A DNA stretch of 64,000 nt from Pegea sp. RAD2-039. Lineage: Eukaryota; Chordata; Thaliacea; Salpida; Salpidae. The DNA lies in NCBI GenBank assembly GCA_034620365.1, contig JAQGEQ010000091.1:496001-560000 (forward strand). Direction: 5' to 3'. Made by a program: the position numbers and the translations under genes. Shown piece after piece: positions 33,646-47,200 of this stretch. The notes beneath the pieces are model-generated. The model saw nothing but the letters and a program-made list of their open reading frames with translations. It did no database searches and was not told the DNA's origin. Each line of letters starts with the position of its first letter. Within the stretch, counting starts at the first letter, position 1.

Positions 33646-36600
33646 ATGGAGGCTATGCCAAAACTACCAATGTTATCTGTTCAATTAAAAGATAATCAAG
33701 ATGATTTTCAAATTGATTATTTCACGAATAATTTCACAGAAAACTTTCAAACTTCAATTCAAAATGAATTATTGAAGGTATTTCAAAACTTTGTGTAATT
33801 TATAAGCTGTATTTTTGGTGATATTTTCATTTTATTCATTTAATTTTCTAGCATATTATGGAAAAATACAGCGATGAACCAGATAAATATAAAGATTGTG
33901 TAACAAACTTTCTTGCTTTACAAACTTCTGCCTATCAAGCTATGTCTGCTGTTGACTTTGAGGGTTGTAACACCATGAAGAAGTATTATGGACAGCTTCA
34001 TTACATGCAAAGTAGATTTCCATTTGAAGGCGAAGGAGCACTTTCGGTTGATATTTGTTGGTTAGTGTTTAAATACTTTTCTAATAATTGGATTAGAATT
34101 TTATTCAAAAGATTTTTTAACTTGTAACTAATAATAGTTTTTCTATTTAGGTCTGAAGCGTTTACTGGTAACCTCGTCAAACATGAAACTTTTAAGTTTG
34201 AGCAATCTGCTGTGATGTTCAACTTAGGTGAGAGTTTGTTTTCAAAAATAAATTTACAATCTCAAATTTGAATTTTCTACGAAATTATAAAAGTAGTCTG
34301 ATTTCAATAATTTTCTTTTTTATTCTGGGTAACTTAGAATTTTTAAAGATCAAACTTAAAGTTTTTTGATTGATACTTAAACATTTTTCAACTTTTTTAA
34401 GCACCATTCTTCTTGCTGTTTATTTTTGTATTTTGTTTCTTCATTCATTAATTGTTTATAAGTGATTTGCAAGTAACATTTTCCTTATACGTCAACTATT
34501 TCAACAAATTATTTGTTTAGAGTTGATACATCTGAGTTTTCTTTACAAATAATTACAAGATTTTTTATTTCAGCTGCAAGCCATTCTTTTCTGGGATCAG
34601 TTGATAATAGATCTTCTGAAGAGGGAACTAAAGTCTCATGTGTTCACTTCCAGTGTTCTGCAGGATATTTCCAGTACCTCTCAGATCATTTAGACACTAC
34701 TTTAACTTCTGATTCAAGTCAATTTATGTTAAAACTCTACATCAATGCTCTACTGGTAATATTATCTGATTTCTGTTAAGCAAAATTCCAGAATCTTTGA
34801 GATTTCTTTAATTAGTTTATTGAAGCGCTGCTAAGATTATTTTTTAACTAAAAATAATTTGTAAGAAATGATTTGATTGAATTTTAAGATAAAATATTCA
34901 TTTAATTAACCACAGGGTCAAGGCCAAGAATGCTTGTTAGAAAAATCTATGCAAGACAACAGAACTCCTGCTATAGTTGCTAAAGTTGCACAGCAGGTAA
35001 ACTTGCTCAAGTTTCTAGCAACATCATTTATTAAATAGTCTCTTGTATTCTTTTCTAGGTTGTGGACTACTATACTACTTGTCTAGCAAGCTTAGAAAGC
35101 TCAGAGGCAAAACATGCGATGGGAGAATCGTCCAATAAAACTTGGAATAAATTATTATCTTTTAAAGTTACATTTTATTCCGCAATTCTTTTGGTAAATA
35201 TTTAATCTTTTTATTTAAACTTTAACCCATACTTGTATTCTACTAAAAAAAAAGCAATTTTAACAGCTAATTATGAATCAGAAGATACTAATTTCTAATT
35301 AGTACAACATAATTAAATTCACATTTAATATATCGATTTTACGTTTAAGTTAAGATTATTAAATTTCAATATTTTTAAATTAATCATTTAAAAGAGTCAC
35401 GTGGTTAGTGGAACAGAGTTTTTCAAAGTGTTTGTAAGAATTGAATTTATCACCAGATTCTTAAATTCAATGATCAAAAAAGAACTTTTTTTCAGTATTA
35501 TCATGGATGCAGTGTTTGGGATCAACAAAAATATGGTGAAGGTGTATCTTATATCAATCAATCAAACAAGTTACATTCAGATGCTGGAAAACTACTGAAA
35601 AATTTCAAAGGAGACGTTAAAAGCAAATTAAATGAAGCAATTAGCTTTACAAAAGATATATTTATCGGGAAGTAAGTTATACAGATTTGTTTCAGGTGTT
35701 TTGCGACTTTTAGTCAAAACTTTTTAAGTTTTTAAGTAAATAGAAAGTAATTAAACTGATTTTACCTTTAAGTCATTTGCTTACAACTCAACAAAACAAT
35801 TTTTAGGAAATATTTGTTCGATGTAAACAGTTTATTTTTATAAACAAATTCTCTTTGCATCATTTTAACATAATCCTGATAAAAAATATTTTCAAAAAAC
35901 AATTCTTTCTGATTTAAAAAAGAAATTTTTCAACTTCAAATTATAGATTGACTTTTTCAAACTGATGAAATTGGTTTTCAGGTTGAATAGTGTCAAAAAA
36001 GATAATGATTTCATCTACCACGAGAAAACTCCTGAGTTTGAGACATTACCCAAGGTATCACCTGCATCACTTGTAAAACCCCTACCTTATGACCCATCAG
36101 ATTTAAATGTTAGTGGACCAGATATATTCGCAAAATTGGTTCCGTTTGAAGCCCACTTGCATGCATCCACATACAGGTCAGTTTATAATAATAATTTCAA
36201 TTTTATCATTTTATACTTTCTGTAGTGAAGAAAAAGCAAAATTACTCCGATCAGTTGTTGCTAAAATCGATGAAAAAGATAAAGTGTTGAAGTGAGACTC
36301 ATTTTTTAAATTTGAAAAATGTTTTTCATTAATTTTCAAATCTTTTAATTGAAACAGACAGTACAAGGAATCTATGGACCTCAGTATAGAGCAATTGCTT
36401 AATCCAGATTTACAAAACAATTTAGATCCGGAAATAATTGAGTTTTGTGCATCTTTGAGTATTGATCAGACTCCTATAACTGAACTGAACAACTCGATGA
36501 AAAGTCAGTGACAGAAAAAGATATTTGTCGAAAAAACAATTTGTTTGTTTCAGAACTTTCTGATGTTTTTATTGATATTGATGCAGCAATGAATGAAGTC

Positions 36601-39600
36601 GGTGAATCTTTAGAAGAAGAATCAAATCAAAGAATTGCTTTCAAAGTAAATTGGAATAATTTACTATAAATTTTGTGAGCTTCAAATTTAGGTCCAAAGT
36701 CTTTGACTATGGTCCCGACTCAAAAGCACAATAAACAGATTTTTTAACTCCCACAACTGACATTTAAGTAATTAAATTCATCTGTTAGTTTTATGATTCG
36801 TTATTTTGTTTCTCATCTGAAAATTACAAATTAATCTTCAACTTGTCGATTTATTTTGTGGAAAATCAAATTATTTTTGTTGATTTTCAACATATTTCGC
36901 TTTCATGAAAGTTAAACAGCAACCAATAAATTATTTAAAATGTCTTTACTTTTAGGGGGCGTGGTTAAAGTGGGGTTCATGACACTTTAATTGTGATTTT
37001 ATTACTAAATTTTAAAATTTCAAAAATAAGCTGAAAAATATTTCAGAAAAGTTTTGGAAAAGATCTTTCTTCAGCTGAAGACTTCAGTGATATTCAAGAT
37101 CAATTTGAAGCTTGCCAAACAGTAAAAACAAAGGTGCTAAACACCAGTTACATATATCGGGAAGAAAAAAAGTGTCGGCGGTAAAAACGATTTTTATGTC
37201 GGCAGGCATCTTCTATGAACCTCGATCTACGCACCGCAACTTCTATTCATCTTCGAAACTTGAAGATTGTCACTGATGGTATTGATGCAGTGAAAGCTGA
37301 ATGCGAATTTACTTCAGTATCTGACATCTTGGGTGAGATGACGTCATAAGGATGTCTTCAAGACTGTGTGACGTCATTTGATATTTAGATGATGACGACA
37401 AAGACGCAATTAATCTGATGAAGAAGTTGTGTGAGAAAGTAAGTGAGATGGAAGATCAGAGAAGCTCCCTGCTCTCTGATTTCCGCAAACAGCTTGATGA
37501 AGATGATGTGACGTCATCACTGATGACGCGACCCGGTGTTGATGCAGAAGTAAGTGACTGTGATTGGTGGTTGATGATGGTATCTGATTGGTGGATTTTT
37601 AGGATTTGTTTACTGAAGAGTTGAAGAAACATGATAGTGTGATTGGTTACATTGATCAAAACTTGTTGGCACAAGACAATATCCTCAATGCTGTTACTGA
37701 AGCAAATGTAAAGTATTGTCGAATTCGAAAGATTGTTAATGAGAAGATAGACAAGTAAGTCAATTCATCATTCGCTTTAGTTTGTCATTCTAACTTCAAA
37801 ATTGTCTTCAAATATTTAGTGATGACTCATTTACACAAAATTAATTTCTTGATAAATTTGTAGAATTCAGTCAAAGACCAAAAACCTTCTACATTCGTGC
37901 ACAGGATATCAGCAAGTGTTGAAACGTTGTAGTGAAGGAGTGACTTTTTTTAAAGAGTTGTTGAAAAAGTTAAAAGAAATTCAGAAAAGTTTAAATAAAT
38001 TGATTGAAACAGGAGCAGCAGAACGAAAAAAGTAACTTTTTGATCGTCGAATGTTTATCTTCTATCAAATCCTTGTGATTCAGACTTCAACCTCCGCCAA
38101 GACCTAGTGCTCCAAAACCTAAAGCTTCTTCACCTTCTACAAGCTTCCCGCTGTCTATAGAAGAGCTGAAATCGATTGGAGAGGATATCGATGATTTTAA
38201 TGATCCAGAATTTCTGAAATTTTTACAAATGAGCGGAGGATTAAGTGGTAATTTCAGATTAAGAGTCATTTATTAAGATTAAGATGTTGTTTGTAGAACT
38301 TGGTGTGAATCCGTTAACTACAAGTAACACACAACCATCAACAACCAGTTCGGTTGCTAATAGTATTTACCTCAATTCTGCAAATCGACGAAATTCTTCT
38401 CGAATAGCTGACTTATCTCAGAATTTTTCATATTCTCATCAAAGACAAATTATTCCAACAAACTCTTTATCGCCTTTAAGGTTTCAGCAACCACAAACTA
38501 TTCAGCAACCACAAACCATTCAGCAACAACCACAAACCATTCAGCAACAACCACAAACTATTCAGCAACCACAAACCATTCAGCAACAACAACAAACCAT
38601 TCAGCAACCACAGACCATTCAGCAACAACCACAAACCATTCAGCAACAACAACCACAAACTATGCGACAACCACAAACCATTCAGCAACCACAAACTATT
38701 CAGCAACCACAAACCATTCAGCAACAACCACAAACTATGCGACAACCACAAACCATTCAGCAACACCCTCAAACCATTCAGCAACAACCACAAACCATTC
38801 AGCAACCACAAACCATTCAACAACCACAACCACAAACTATGCGACAACCACAAAACATTCAGCAACCACAAACTATTCAACAACAACAAACCATTCAGCA
38901 ACAACAACCACAAGCTATGCGACAACCACAAACCATTCAACAACAACAAACCATGCAACAACAAACCTTTCAGCGACAACCACAAACCTTTCAACAACAA
39001 CCACAAACCATTCAGCAACCACAGACCATTCAGCAACAACCACAAACCATTCAGCAACAACCACAAACCATTCAGCAACAACAACCACAGACCATTCAGC
39101 AACAACCACAGACCTTTCAGCAACCACAAACCATTCAGCAACAGCAAACCATGCAACGGCCACAAACCATGCAACAACAAACCTTTCAACAACCACAGAC
39201 CATTCAGCAACAACCACAAACCTTTCAACAACCACAGACCATTCGGCAACAAGCACAAACTTTTCAGCAACAACAACAAACCATTCAGCAACAACAACCA
39301 CAAACTATGCGACAACCACAAACCATTCAACAACAACAAACCATGCAACAACAAACCTTTCAACAACCACAGACCATTCAGCAACAAGCACAAACTTTTC
39401 AGCAACAACCACAAACCATTCAACAACAACAACAAACCATGCAACAACAAACCTTTCAGCAACATCCACAAACCATGCGACAACAAACCATTCAGCCACA
39501 ACAACAAACCATGCGACAACCACAAACCATTCAGAAACCACAAACCATTCAGCAACAACCACAAGCCATGCAACAACAAACCATGCAACAACAAAATACT

Positions 39601-42600
39601 CAACCACAGTACTATCAACCATCAACAGAATCTCTAAGATACTCTATGCCACCACAAAACTTGCTTCGATACCAACAAACACCATCACCGATAAGTCAGT
39701 CACAGCATCGAATTGCAAACACACTTCAATACCAACCAGCAAGTTTATTGAACCAATCACTACCCCGAAACGTACATCAACCACAAGCATCTCAGATGAA
39801 CTACTTGCAACAAAATATTCAGCAAGAATCTCAACAACCAGTTATCTACAATATTAGATCACCTCAGCCAATAATTAGAAACCAATTTCAACAACAACCA
39901 TCTCAAGCTATTCACCAACAACAGCAACCATCTCAAGCTATTCACCAACAACAACCATCTCAAGCTATTCACCAACAACAACCATCTCAAGCTATTCACC
40001 AACAACAGCAACCATCTCAAGCTATTCACCAACAACAACCATCTCAAGCTATTCACCAACAACAACCATCTCAAGCTATTCACCAACAACAACCATCTCA
40101 AGCTATTCACCAACAACAACCATCTCAAGCTATTCACCAACAACAACCATCTCAAGCTATTCACCAACAACAGCAACCATCTCAAGCTATTCACCAACGA
40201 CAGCAACCATCTCAAGCTATTCGCCAACAACAACCATCTCAAGCTATTCACCAGCAACAGCAACCATCTCAAGCTATTCGCCAACAAAAACCATCTCAAG
40301 CTATTCACCAACAACAGCAACCATCTCAAGCTATTCACCAACAACAACCATCTCAAGCTATTCACCAACAACAACAACCATCTCAAGCTATTCACCAACG
40401 ACAGCAACCATCTCAAGCTATTCACCAACAACAGCAACCATCTCAAGCTATTCACCAACAACAGCAACCATCTCAAGCTATTCACCAACAACAACAACCA
40501 TCTCAAGCTATTCACCATCTCAAGCTATTCACCAACAACAACCATCTCAAGCTATTCACCAACAACAACCATCTCAAGCTATTCACCAACAACAACAACC
40601 ATCTCAAGCTATTCACCAACAACAGCAACCATCTCAAGCTATTCACCAACAACAGCAACCATCTCACAGTAATTTACGACAATTGCAGCAGCCACTTCTA
40701 TATCCATCTCCACCAATCTTGCCTCAACTAACCAGAGCTCAATCTCAAGTAGATTATACTTCTGTTAATCAGCCTGAAGTGTTGGGTCATCCAATCAAAA
40801 TATCTTCTTACAAACCTCACTTTCAAACGGCTGCTTCTCGACCTTTCTCTCCTAATCAAGCTCCTCAGTACAGTGGAACTTCTAAAACTCCTTCATTAGC
40901 TCCTGATCTTATCCTTTCAACTGGTCAGTTCCATCATCTACCATCTGTTGTGTCATCAGCTCCATCTATACATCAACAAGCTCTTCACCATCAACCAGTT
41001 GCTTCTTTATATCAGCAACGATTTCCAACAATTCAACAGCATACTATAGCAAGCCCTCGACCAAATAATCTATCTTCGAGTAGTCTACCACCAATTCATC
41101 AGAAAACTCTTGTGTCTTCACCTCGTCAACCACCTATAAACCAACAGCAACTGTTTCATCCTACAAACCAACGCTTTAACAACCATCCAAACAGGAATCC
41201 ACCATACAACCAACCAGTCAGCCTACCACATGTACCTACTCCTATCCAATCACCTCGACCCACAAAGATACAAACTTCTTGGAAACCAATCCCTGCACCA
41301 TCCACCAGCTTTGCACCAACTCCAACAGCTACTGCTTCAAGTGGTCAGTTAGACTACCTATCCTCTCCCCCACCAGCTATTATGTCTGCTCCTTTGATGC
41401 CTACAACTGTAAATACTAATCCAGTTCCACAGTCACCTATAGAGTCATCTGAATCAGAGCCAATAACCACAGCTGCTGACCAGGAACAGGAGAACCTATC
41501 AAGCAGACGAAAATCTGCTGATGATCTGCTAACAGCTACCCCGGAATCAACTGCACAAAACTCAGTAAGTGATTATCAATCAAAATAAATCTTTTGTATT
41601 CTCCTAATTGTCTACTAGGTTTTGGTTCCTGTTAAAGTAGACGGAGACAGTGAAAAGATTGTCGTTCGTCCAATAGAGAAGCTTCCTTATCAGGATGACG
41701 TCACATTGATGAAGCTAAAGGCGAGTGTTGAAGATTTTCACCACAAGGTGTCGTCTTTGCTCACCACAGAAGGCGGTGGTTTATCTCAACTGGACAAGTT
41801 TGTTCAATTTCTTTTTCATAAAAGATTTTTGTGAATAATTTTGTTATTTTTGAAAATTGTTTAATCGTAAAAATGATAAAATTGATTAAAAACTAAATAA
41901 AAATTATTTCTTTCAGAGAATGGAAATTTCTTTCTGAGGATCAAGAAAAGATGTCAAGGACACACTCTTGTGCTATTGGAAGATGTTCATCTTACAAGAA
42001 TCAACATCAAGACATCTTGCCATTTGATCACGGTCGAGTTATATTAAATGATGTGAAAGATGATTACATCAATGCTAGCTACATCTCACCTAACACTTCA
42101 TATGCCCCATATTTTATTGGTTTGTTCAATTATTCATTGTCATGTTCAGTTTAAAAAATACAAACTTCTTTTTACAGCCACACAAATCCCCTTACAATCT
42201 TCTCTTACTGATTTTTGGTTGATGATTTACCAGCAGCAAGTCAACGTGTTGGTGACATTAACAAGTCCTAGTGAAATTGAGAAAGTAAATTCAATAAATT
42301 TGATTACAAACAAAAGTTGATGTGAAAAAGGTTTTAGTGAGTTAGATCATCTGAACATATTTCATCGCAGAAATATTTCAAGTTTTGGCCTGAAGAAAGA
42401 AATGTACCTCACAAACATAACTCGGTGTTAGTTACTTACACAATTGCTCGTCAATATACTTCATATGTAGTTCGAAGCTTTACATTGAAACACATCAAAT
42501 CATCAAATACTAGAACCCTTACTCAGCTTCACTTTTATGAATGGCCTGAACAGTAAGTTTTTCTAATTTTATTTTACAAGCATGTCTTGTTGATCTATTT

Positions 42601-43914
42601 TACGATATATCAATTTTTTTATTTATATTTTTTTCATCCAACAATCTTTTATCAAATTTTAATTATAAGTGGTTTGGTTGCTTCCAGACGGTGAGTTAAT
42701 TGTGAATACTTTCCAATTAAATAAACAACTTTCAGTAAATATTTTTCTACCTCACCAAATTCATTTTATCAATTCTTGAATTAATGATGTCTTCTTAGAT
42801 TTGAGACATTCTTCAATTTCATTGTACTAAACTAACTCTCATCAACTTGTCTACACTTCTTTCAGTGGCTTACCATCATCAGCTTGCAATTTACTGGATT
42901 TTATGAATATGGTGAGATCTTTTCATCAACAACAACGAAATCTGCAATGGCCTATCACAATACACTGCGAGTAAGCTTTCCTTGTGTAGCTACTTATCAT
43001 AATTCACGAAATTAATTACCAATTGTTAGAAATGGAGCTGGTAGGACTGGAACTTTCTGTACTGCTTATACTTGTCTACAAGCTCTTGATGCTGGTCAAG
43101 GTATTCCTTCAATCACTGAAATAATAAGCCATATGAGAAATGAAAGAAAATATATGGTTCAAGACAAGGTAAGATGACTGATCAGATACAAGAGGTTTGT
43201 TCATACGTTTCATGATGTAGGCTCATCTAAAATTCATCTATGATCTGGTTCTTACTCATGGCATTGAGCTCTTAAGTCAACGAAGTATTATACTGAAGTT
43301 TAGTGCAAGTGAAGAGTCAACTCAACAGCAATATAGTTCTAATGTTTCAGTTGTAAATATCACATTTTCATCAATTTTCACGAGTTAGTGTTGACTTCAA
43401 TCATTTGTAGAAGAGCGATAAAGATCAATCAACATCAAATCTCTTTGATGTCTTCAGTTCAGATCACGGATTAGAAGGGATACAAGCAAGCGTAGAGAAG
43501 ATGACGGTGAAAAGTGAATCAAAGGTTAGTTCCTTCTTGATTCCATCAAATAAATCAACAATTTTCAAGATCGCTGATGAGATTCCTATCGAAGATGACG
43601 TAACTACTGAAGACGTCTCTAATGACGTCATTGTCTATAATCTGATTGAAAATGAAGTTTCAACGGAAGCTGCTACTGAAAGTTCTCATGAAGATGTAGT
43701 TGAAGCCACCTCAACAACTCCATCTACAGTTCCTGAAGATCTTCCAAATTCTTTACTTGATAAAATGACTCCAGAATCTTTTGAGATTGGCTCTGATAGT
43801 TCGAGAAGACGATGCAACAAATCCGAGTTCTTTCAACCTCGCGAGCAATCTTCTGAAGACATTAATGATCCTTTTAAAGATTTGGATGCAAAGTGGATTA
43901 TGAAAACCAAATGA
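33646..43914 (+). CDS. PTPN23: HD-PTP / tyrosine-protein phosphatase non-receptor type 23 (reading frame broken once)
   Basis: BRO1-domain scaffold that works with ESCRT proteins in endosomal sorting. Exons: 33646-33777, 33852-34060, 34151-34227, 34574-34755, 34916-34996, 35059-35193, 35496-35671, 35982-36176, 36226-36291, 36358-36503, 36554-36645, 37047-37133, 37206-37332, 37389-37549, 37603-37754, 37864-38031, 38090-38247, 38297-41564, 41619-41797, 41917-42119, 42178-42284, 42371-42552, 42866-42970, 43030-43168, 43221-43352, 43411-43914. BRO1 (exons 1-9) keeps DFEGC, KVSCVHFQC, GQGQECLLEKSM and KKDNDFIYHE. The V domain follows, then PRPSAPKP, a TSG101-type PSAP motif where human has PTAP. 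Exon 18 is a giant Q-rich exon with two repeat arrays. The PTP domain has KDDYINAS, ATQIP, WPE and HCENGAGRTG. The tail ends TPESF...DPFKDLDAKW like human HD-PTP. All 25 junctions keep phase, but inside exon 18 the frame shifts at about 40512-40519. As written, translation stops at 40731, before the PTP domain. Confidence 0.93.
38480..39602 (+). repeat. coding tandem repeat array 1, PQTIQQ-type units
   Basis: About 60 imperfect units of 18 or 21 nt encode PQTIQQ or PQTIQQQ, with variants using TM, TF, MRQ and AM. The strand is built almost entirely of C and A with little G. It lies in exon 18 of PTPN23, in the linker where human HD-PTP has its proline-rich region with short imperfect repeats. 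Copies are interspersed with higher-order blocks (for example PQTMRQPQTIQQ), which suggests repeated unequal exchange or slippage. The lengths keep frame: every step is a multiple of three. Confidence 0.95.
39886..40665 (+). repeat. coding tandem repeat array 2, QQPSQAIHQ units, with one frame-breaking unit
   Basis: About 27 units of 27 or 30 nt encode QQQPSQAIH or QQQQPSQAIH and are far more uniform than array 1, so the expansion is probably younger. The first 22 units are in the frame entering the exon. At about 40512-40519 a unit lacks 10 nt (ATTCACCATCTC instead of ATTCACC-AACAACAACC-ATCTC, a slip between two ACCA words). The last five units then read HLKLFTNNN in the entering frame, while the PSQAIH reading resumes in the frame used by all later exons. 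Confidence 0.95.
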
Positions 43915-44224
43915 AGTAGTCGATCACATCTTCCTTGTATATTTTCTGTGTACAATTTGTACTTTTTTTTGTATTTAATCTTTTAGTTTTCTTTTTGAAA
44001 CCATTTGAATGTTGATCTATCCAAATCATATCAATTGTAGACAACTATTTCCACCTCTTAAGACACGCGATTATTTTCTGATGTTTTTTTTGTTAATTCT
44101 AAGGTGATGCATCTTTAATCAACATCCTTGGATCATTTCACTTCATCTGATCTTCATTTATTTCTGTTTTGAAGTATTTATCAAATTAAAAAAAGCCAAA
44201 TTGGTACACTTTGCTGATTATTGA

Positions 44225-44230
44225 AATAAA
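44225..44230 (+). terminator. candidate poly(A) signal of PTPN23
   Basis: First AATAAA after the stop, about 310 nt downstream, again in the context AATAAAAGA. The 3' UTR before it is T-rich and holds no other recognised element. Confidence 0.5.
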
Positions 44231-47200
44231 AGATGTCACAGCTTTTAAAACAGAAGATTTCATGAGTTGATCATCAAAACCACTTTTCAACTGAAGATCT
44301 GGTTAATGAGATATTTAAACTTACTACAAAATACCATATAGACTCTAATGTATCCTAAAATACGATGGAATCCTTAGCACCTTCAACCACTCTATTTGCC
44401 CGCCACATTTTATTTTATTTTCTTAAACCAATGTTAAATTGAGAATTATTTTAAAAAATTGAAACTAAAAACAAATTCATTCTAAGTAAGTGATGATGAT
44501 AGATATAGTCTTAACTACCTATTTTAAACAGTAGCATTTTACTTAACTGAACCAAAACAATCTTGTGATAAGCAGTTCATTCAGTTTCTAAAAAGCACAA
44601 CAAATACTGAGCTAAGAATGATGTATGCATGTGAAGAACTTGTTGAGGGCTTTTTGTACCGTCACCAATTTAGAAAACTTTTATTTATTTTATTTGTTGT
44701 TTTATTTACTGGATGTATTCAATATAATTTAACCCATGAAATTTAAAGTTAATAGAAAATGCTTTAGCTTAGCTTATAACTTTATGAATATGATGATTAT
44801 GTATTTTTATTTATTTTGATTTTACTAAAATCGACAAGTTGTAAGTTACTAATTTATTGAGCTTCAAATGACTTATTTTTAGATAAATCATTATTGGCAA
44901 CTTTTGATTGTCTACAAATAAGGTATTTTAATTTCAATTAAAAATAATTTTTTCTAACAAATTTTTTTCTTTAAAAGACATTTTCTTGTATTTATTTCAA
45001 ATAAAAATTAATTTTGACAGGATACTGCAATTACATGTCTAATTTGATTCAATAACTTATTACAACTGACAAAGTGGTTTTTTATGAGAACTTACAGAAA
45101 GTTTATCTAAATCTACATCATACTAAAACTAAATTTCTTGGAACAATTTAAAACAATAAATTCAATTTTTAGTTATAATTTAATACAATGAAATTTCGAA
45201 TGCCTTTAAATTACTTTATATCTTGTAAAAGTAAAATAAGTAATACAATATTATGCAGTATTAGTTTTATAAAACTTTATTATAAAAACTCATAACCTGT
45301 TTCTAAAAATATTCATTATGCTAAAATTAGTTGATTTATTCAAATTTTAGATTTTGTTTTATTTTTCTAAAAACAGAAATTCTTTTACCAAGTGCTTTTT
45401 GATGATAATATAGAAATGTAAATTTATTCATTTAAACCAAATTTTTATCTGACAGTTTTTATGTATATATCTATGAACTTTATTTAAATATTTGAAAATT
45501 GCATTATCATTAAGATATCTTCTTAATAATCTTTTTTTTAATCTTGTTACTCAGATATAATTTTTTAGTTTGTCTTATATAGGTGAATTATTTATTGATA
45601 ACTTAGTAACTTATTATTTTCTTTTTTAATCATTCTAAATTGGCAAAAAGTCAAACTAATTCAGAATTATTGAGTAATTCTAGGCATTTATGGTTTCTAT
45701 TTATATGAAGTACATAAATTGCTTCTAGTATTTTTGTAAAATTCAGATGGTAACTTTTCACTCATAAGCAAGTTTTTAAATATCTATTAAGAAATAGTTA
45801 GAAGATAACAATTTTATTTTAAGTATTTATTTCACTATAGATATGTACTTTTTTGTTGTAGCTAGAAATTTATTGGTACTTATCAAACTAACTTCTATCA
45901 TTTTAACTAAATGAGAAAATTGAAATTGTAGAAAAAAAATGTTAGAAATGTAAAAGGTTATATTTTGTAAAATTGTGGTATTTAAAGCAAAGTCGGTTGT
46001 TAATTTTTTTTTATTTTATCCTTTAAAAGTTTATAAATAATATTGAATAATTTTTGTTAAGGAGTTTATGGCTAAAAGTAAGGTTTTCAGTAATATTATT
46101 TATAAAATTTAATAACAGTTGAATTAAAATTGCAGAAGTATCTACTTGTAATTGTGTATTCTGAAATATTTCATCTATTCAATTTTTAGCATGTTAACTA
46201 TTTCAATAATTCGAAGACTTTAGTAGAATATATTAATAATAATGAAAACAGAGAATCTTTCAAATAAACCGAGTTTTTTATTAAATATAAAGCGATTTTT
46301 TTACTAAAAAACTAATCTATAACACAATAAGTTGAACTTTATTTTGTCAGATACCTTTATTCGTTTTATGAAAGTATTTTTCAGTTCAGAAATTTATTGG
46401 TTTAGATATTCTGATATCTCAGTTATCAAACTCTATGCAGTTTAAAGCAGTCAAGTTAATAAGGTGCCAAGAAACAAGCATTTCAAGTCCTATTGGGTAA
46501 TATTTTATCAAATCGCAATCTTGAACAATCATATGTAGATACTCTCTTAGTTTTTGCAGACTCAACACTGTATTTTTTTATTTTGAGAAGATTAATTTTG
46601 CAAAAGATCATGTATACCAGACTTTTGAAATGTTATTATATAATCTATAGAAAATGAATTGTGTATGTAACTTAAGTTGAATTTTTAATTGTAGATTATT
46701 ATTATAAAAAGTATCGTTTTGAAAAAAGTAAATAAACAAATTGATTTGATACAATTAACTTTCAATGAAAAAATGTATAATTTATTGGGCAATTTGTTTA
46801 TGTTTTTTGACAAATATAGTTTTTCTATAAATGTTTGAAGTAAAAATAATTTTGTTAGTAAAGAACAAAGCAGAATATTAAAATTTGAAGCGAATAAATT
46901 ACTAAAAGATTGAGATTATTAAGTTTTATAAACAATATTAGGTTGACATAAATTAATTTACATAACTAAAACATAAATGGTCTTCTTATAACTGGCGTGT
47001 TTTACTTAAGATTTATTATTCTATGGCAACATATATATTTTTAGTATGAAGATACTCTGATTTTCTAAGATTAAAGACAACTTGATTACTGATTTATGTT
47101 AGATGATTCAATACTTTGTTTAATTTTTTTCTCAAAACGTTTTCTGGCTGCCAAAATTGCATTGATTTTTATCTTAAACTTAATTGAATATAACTTAACC

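Noticed and set aside
38476..39625. Long minus-strand open frames (Leu/Trp/Val-rich, up to 380 codons) opposite array 1 of PTPN23
   Set aside because: They are antisense shadows of a repeat whose unit has no stop in any frame. The plus strand carries the conserved gene.
39859..40518. 219-codon minus-strand open frame LVNSLRWLL repeated
   Set aside because: Antisense reading of the PSQAIH array. It has no splice or family support.
39886..40665. Regular 27/30-bp repeats that might be taken for a CRISPR-like array
   Set aside because: There are no unique spacers, the units are contiguous and coding, and the genome is eukaryotic.
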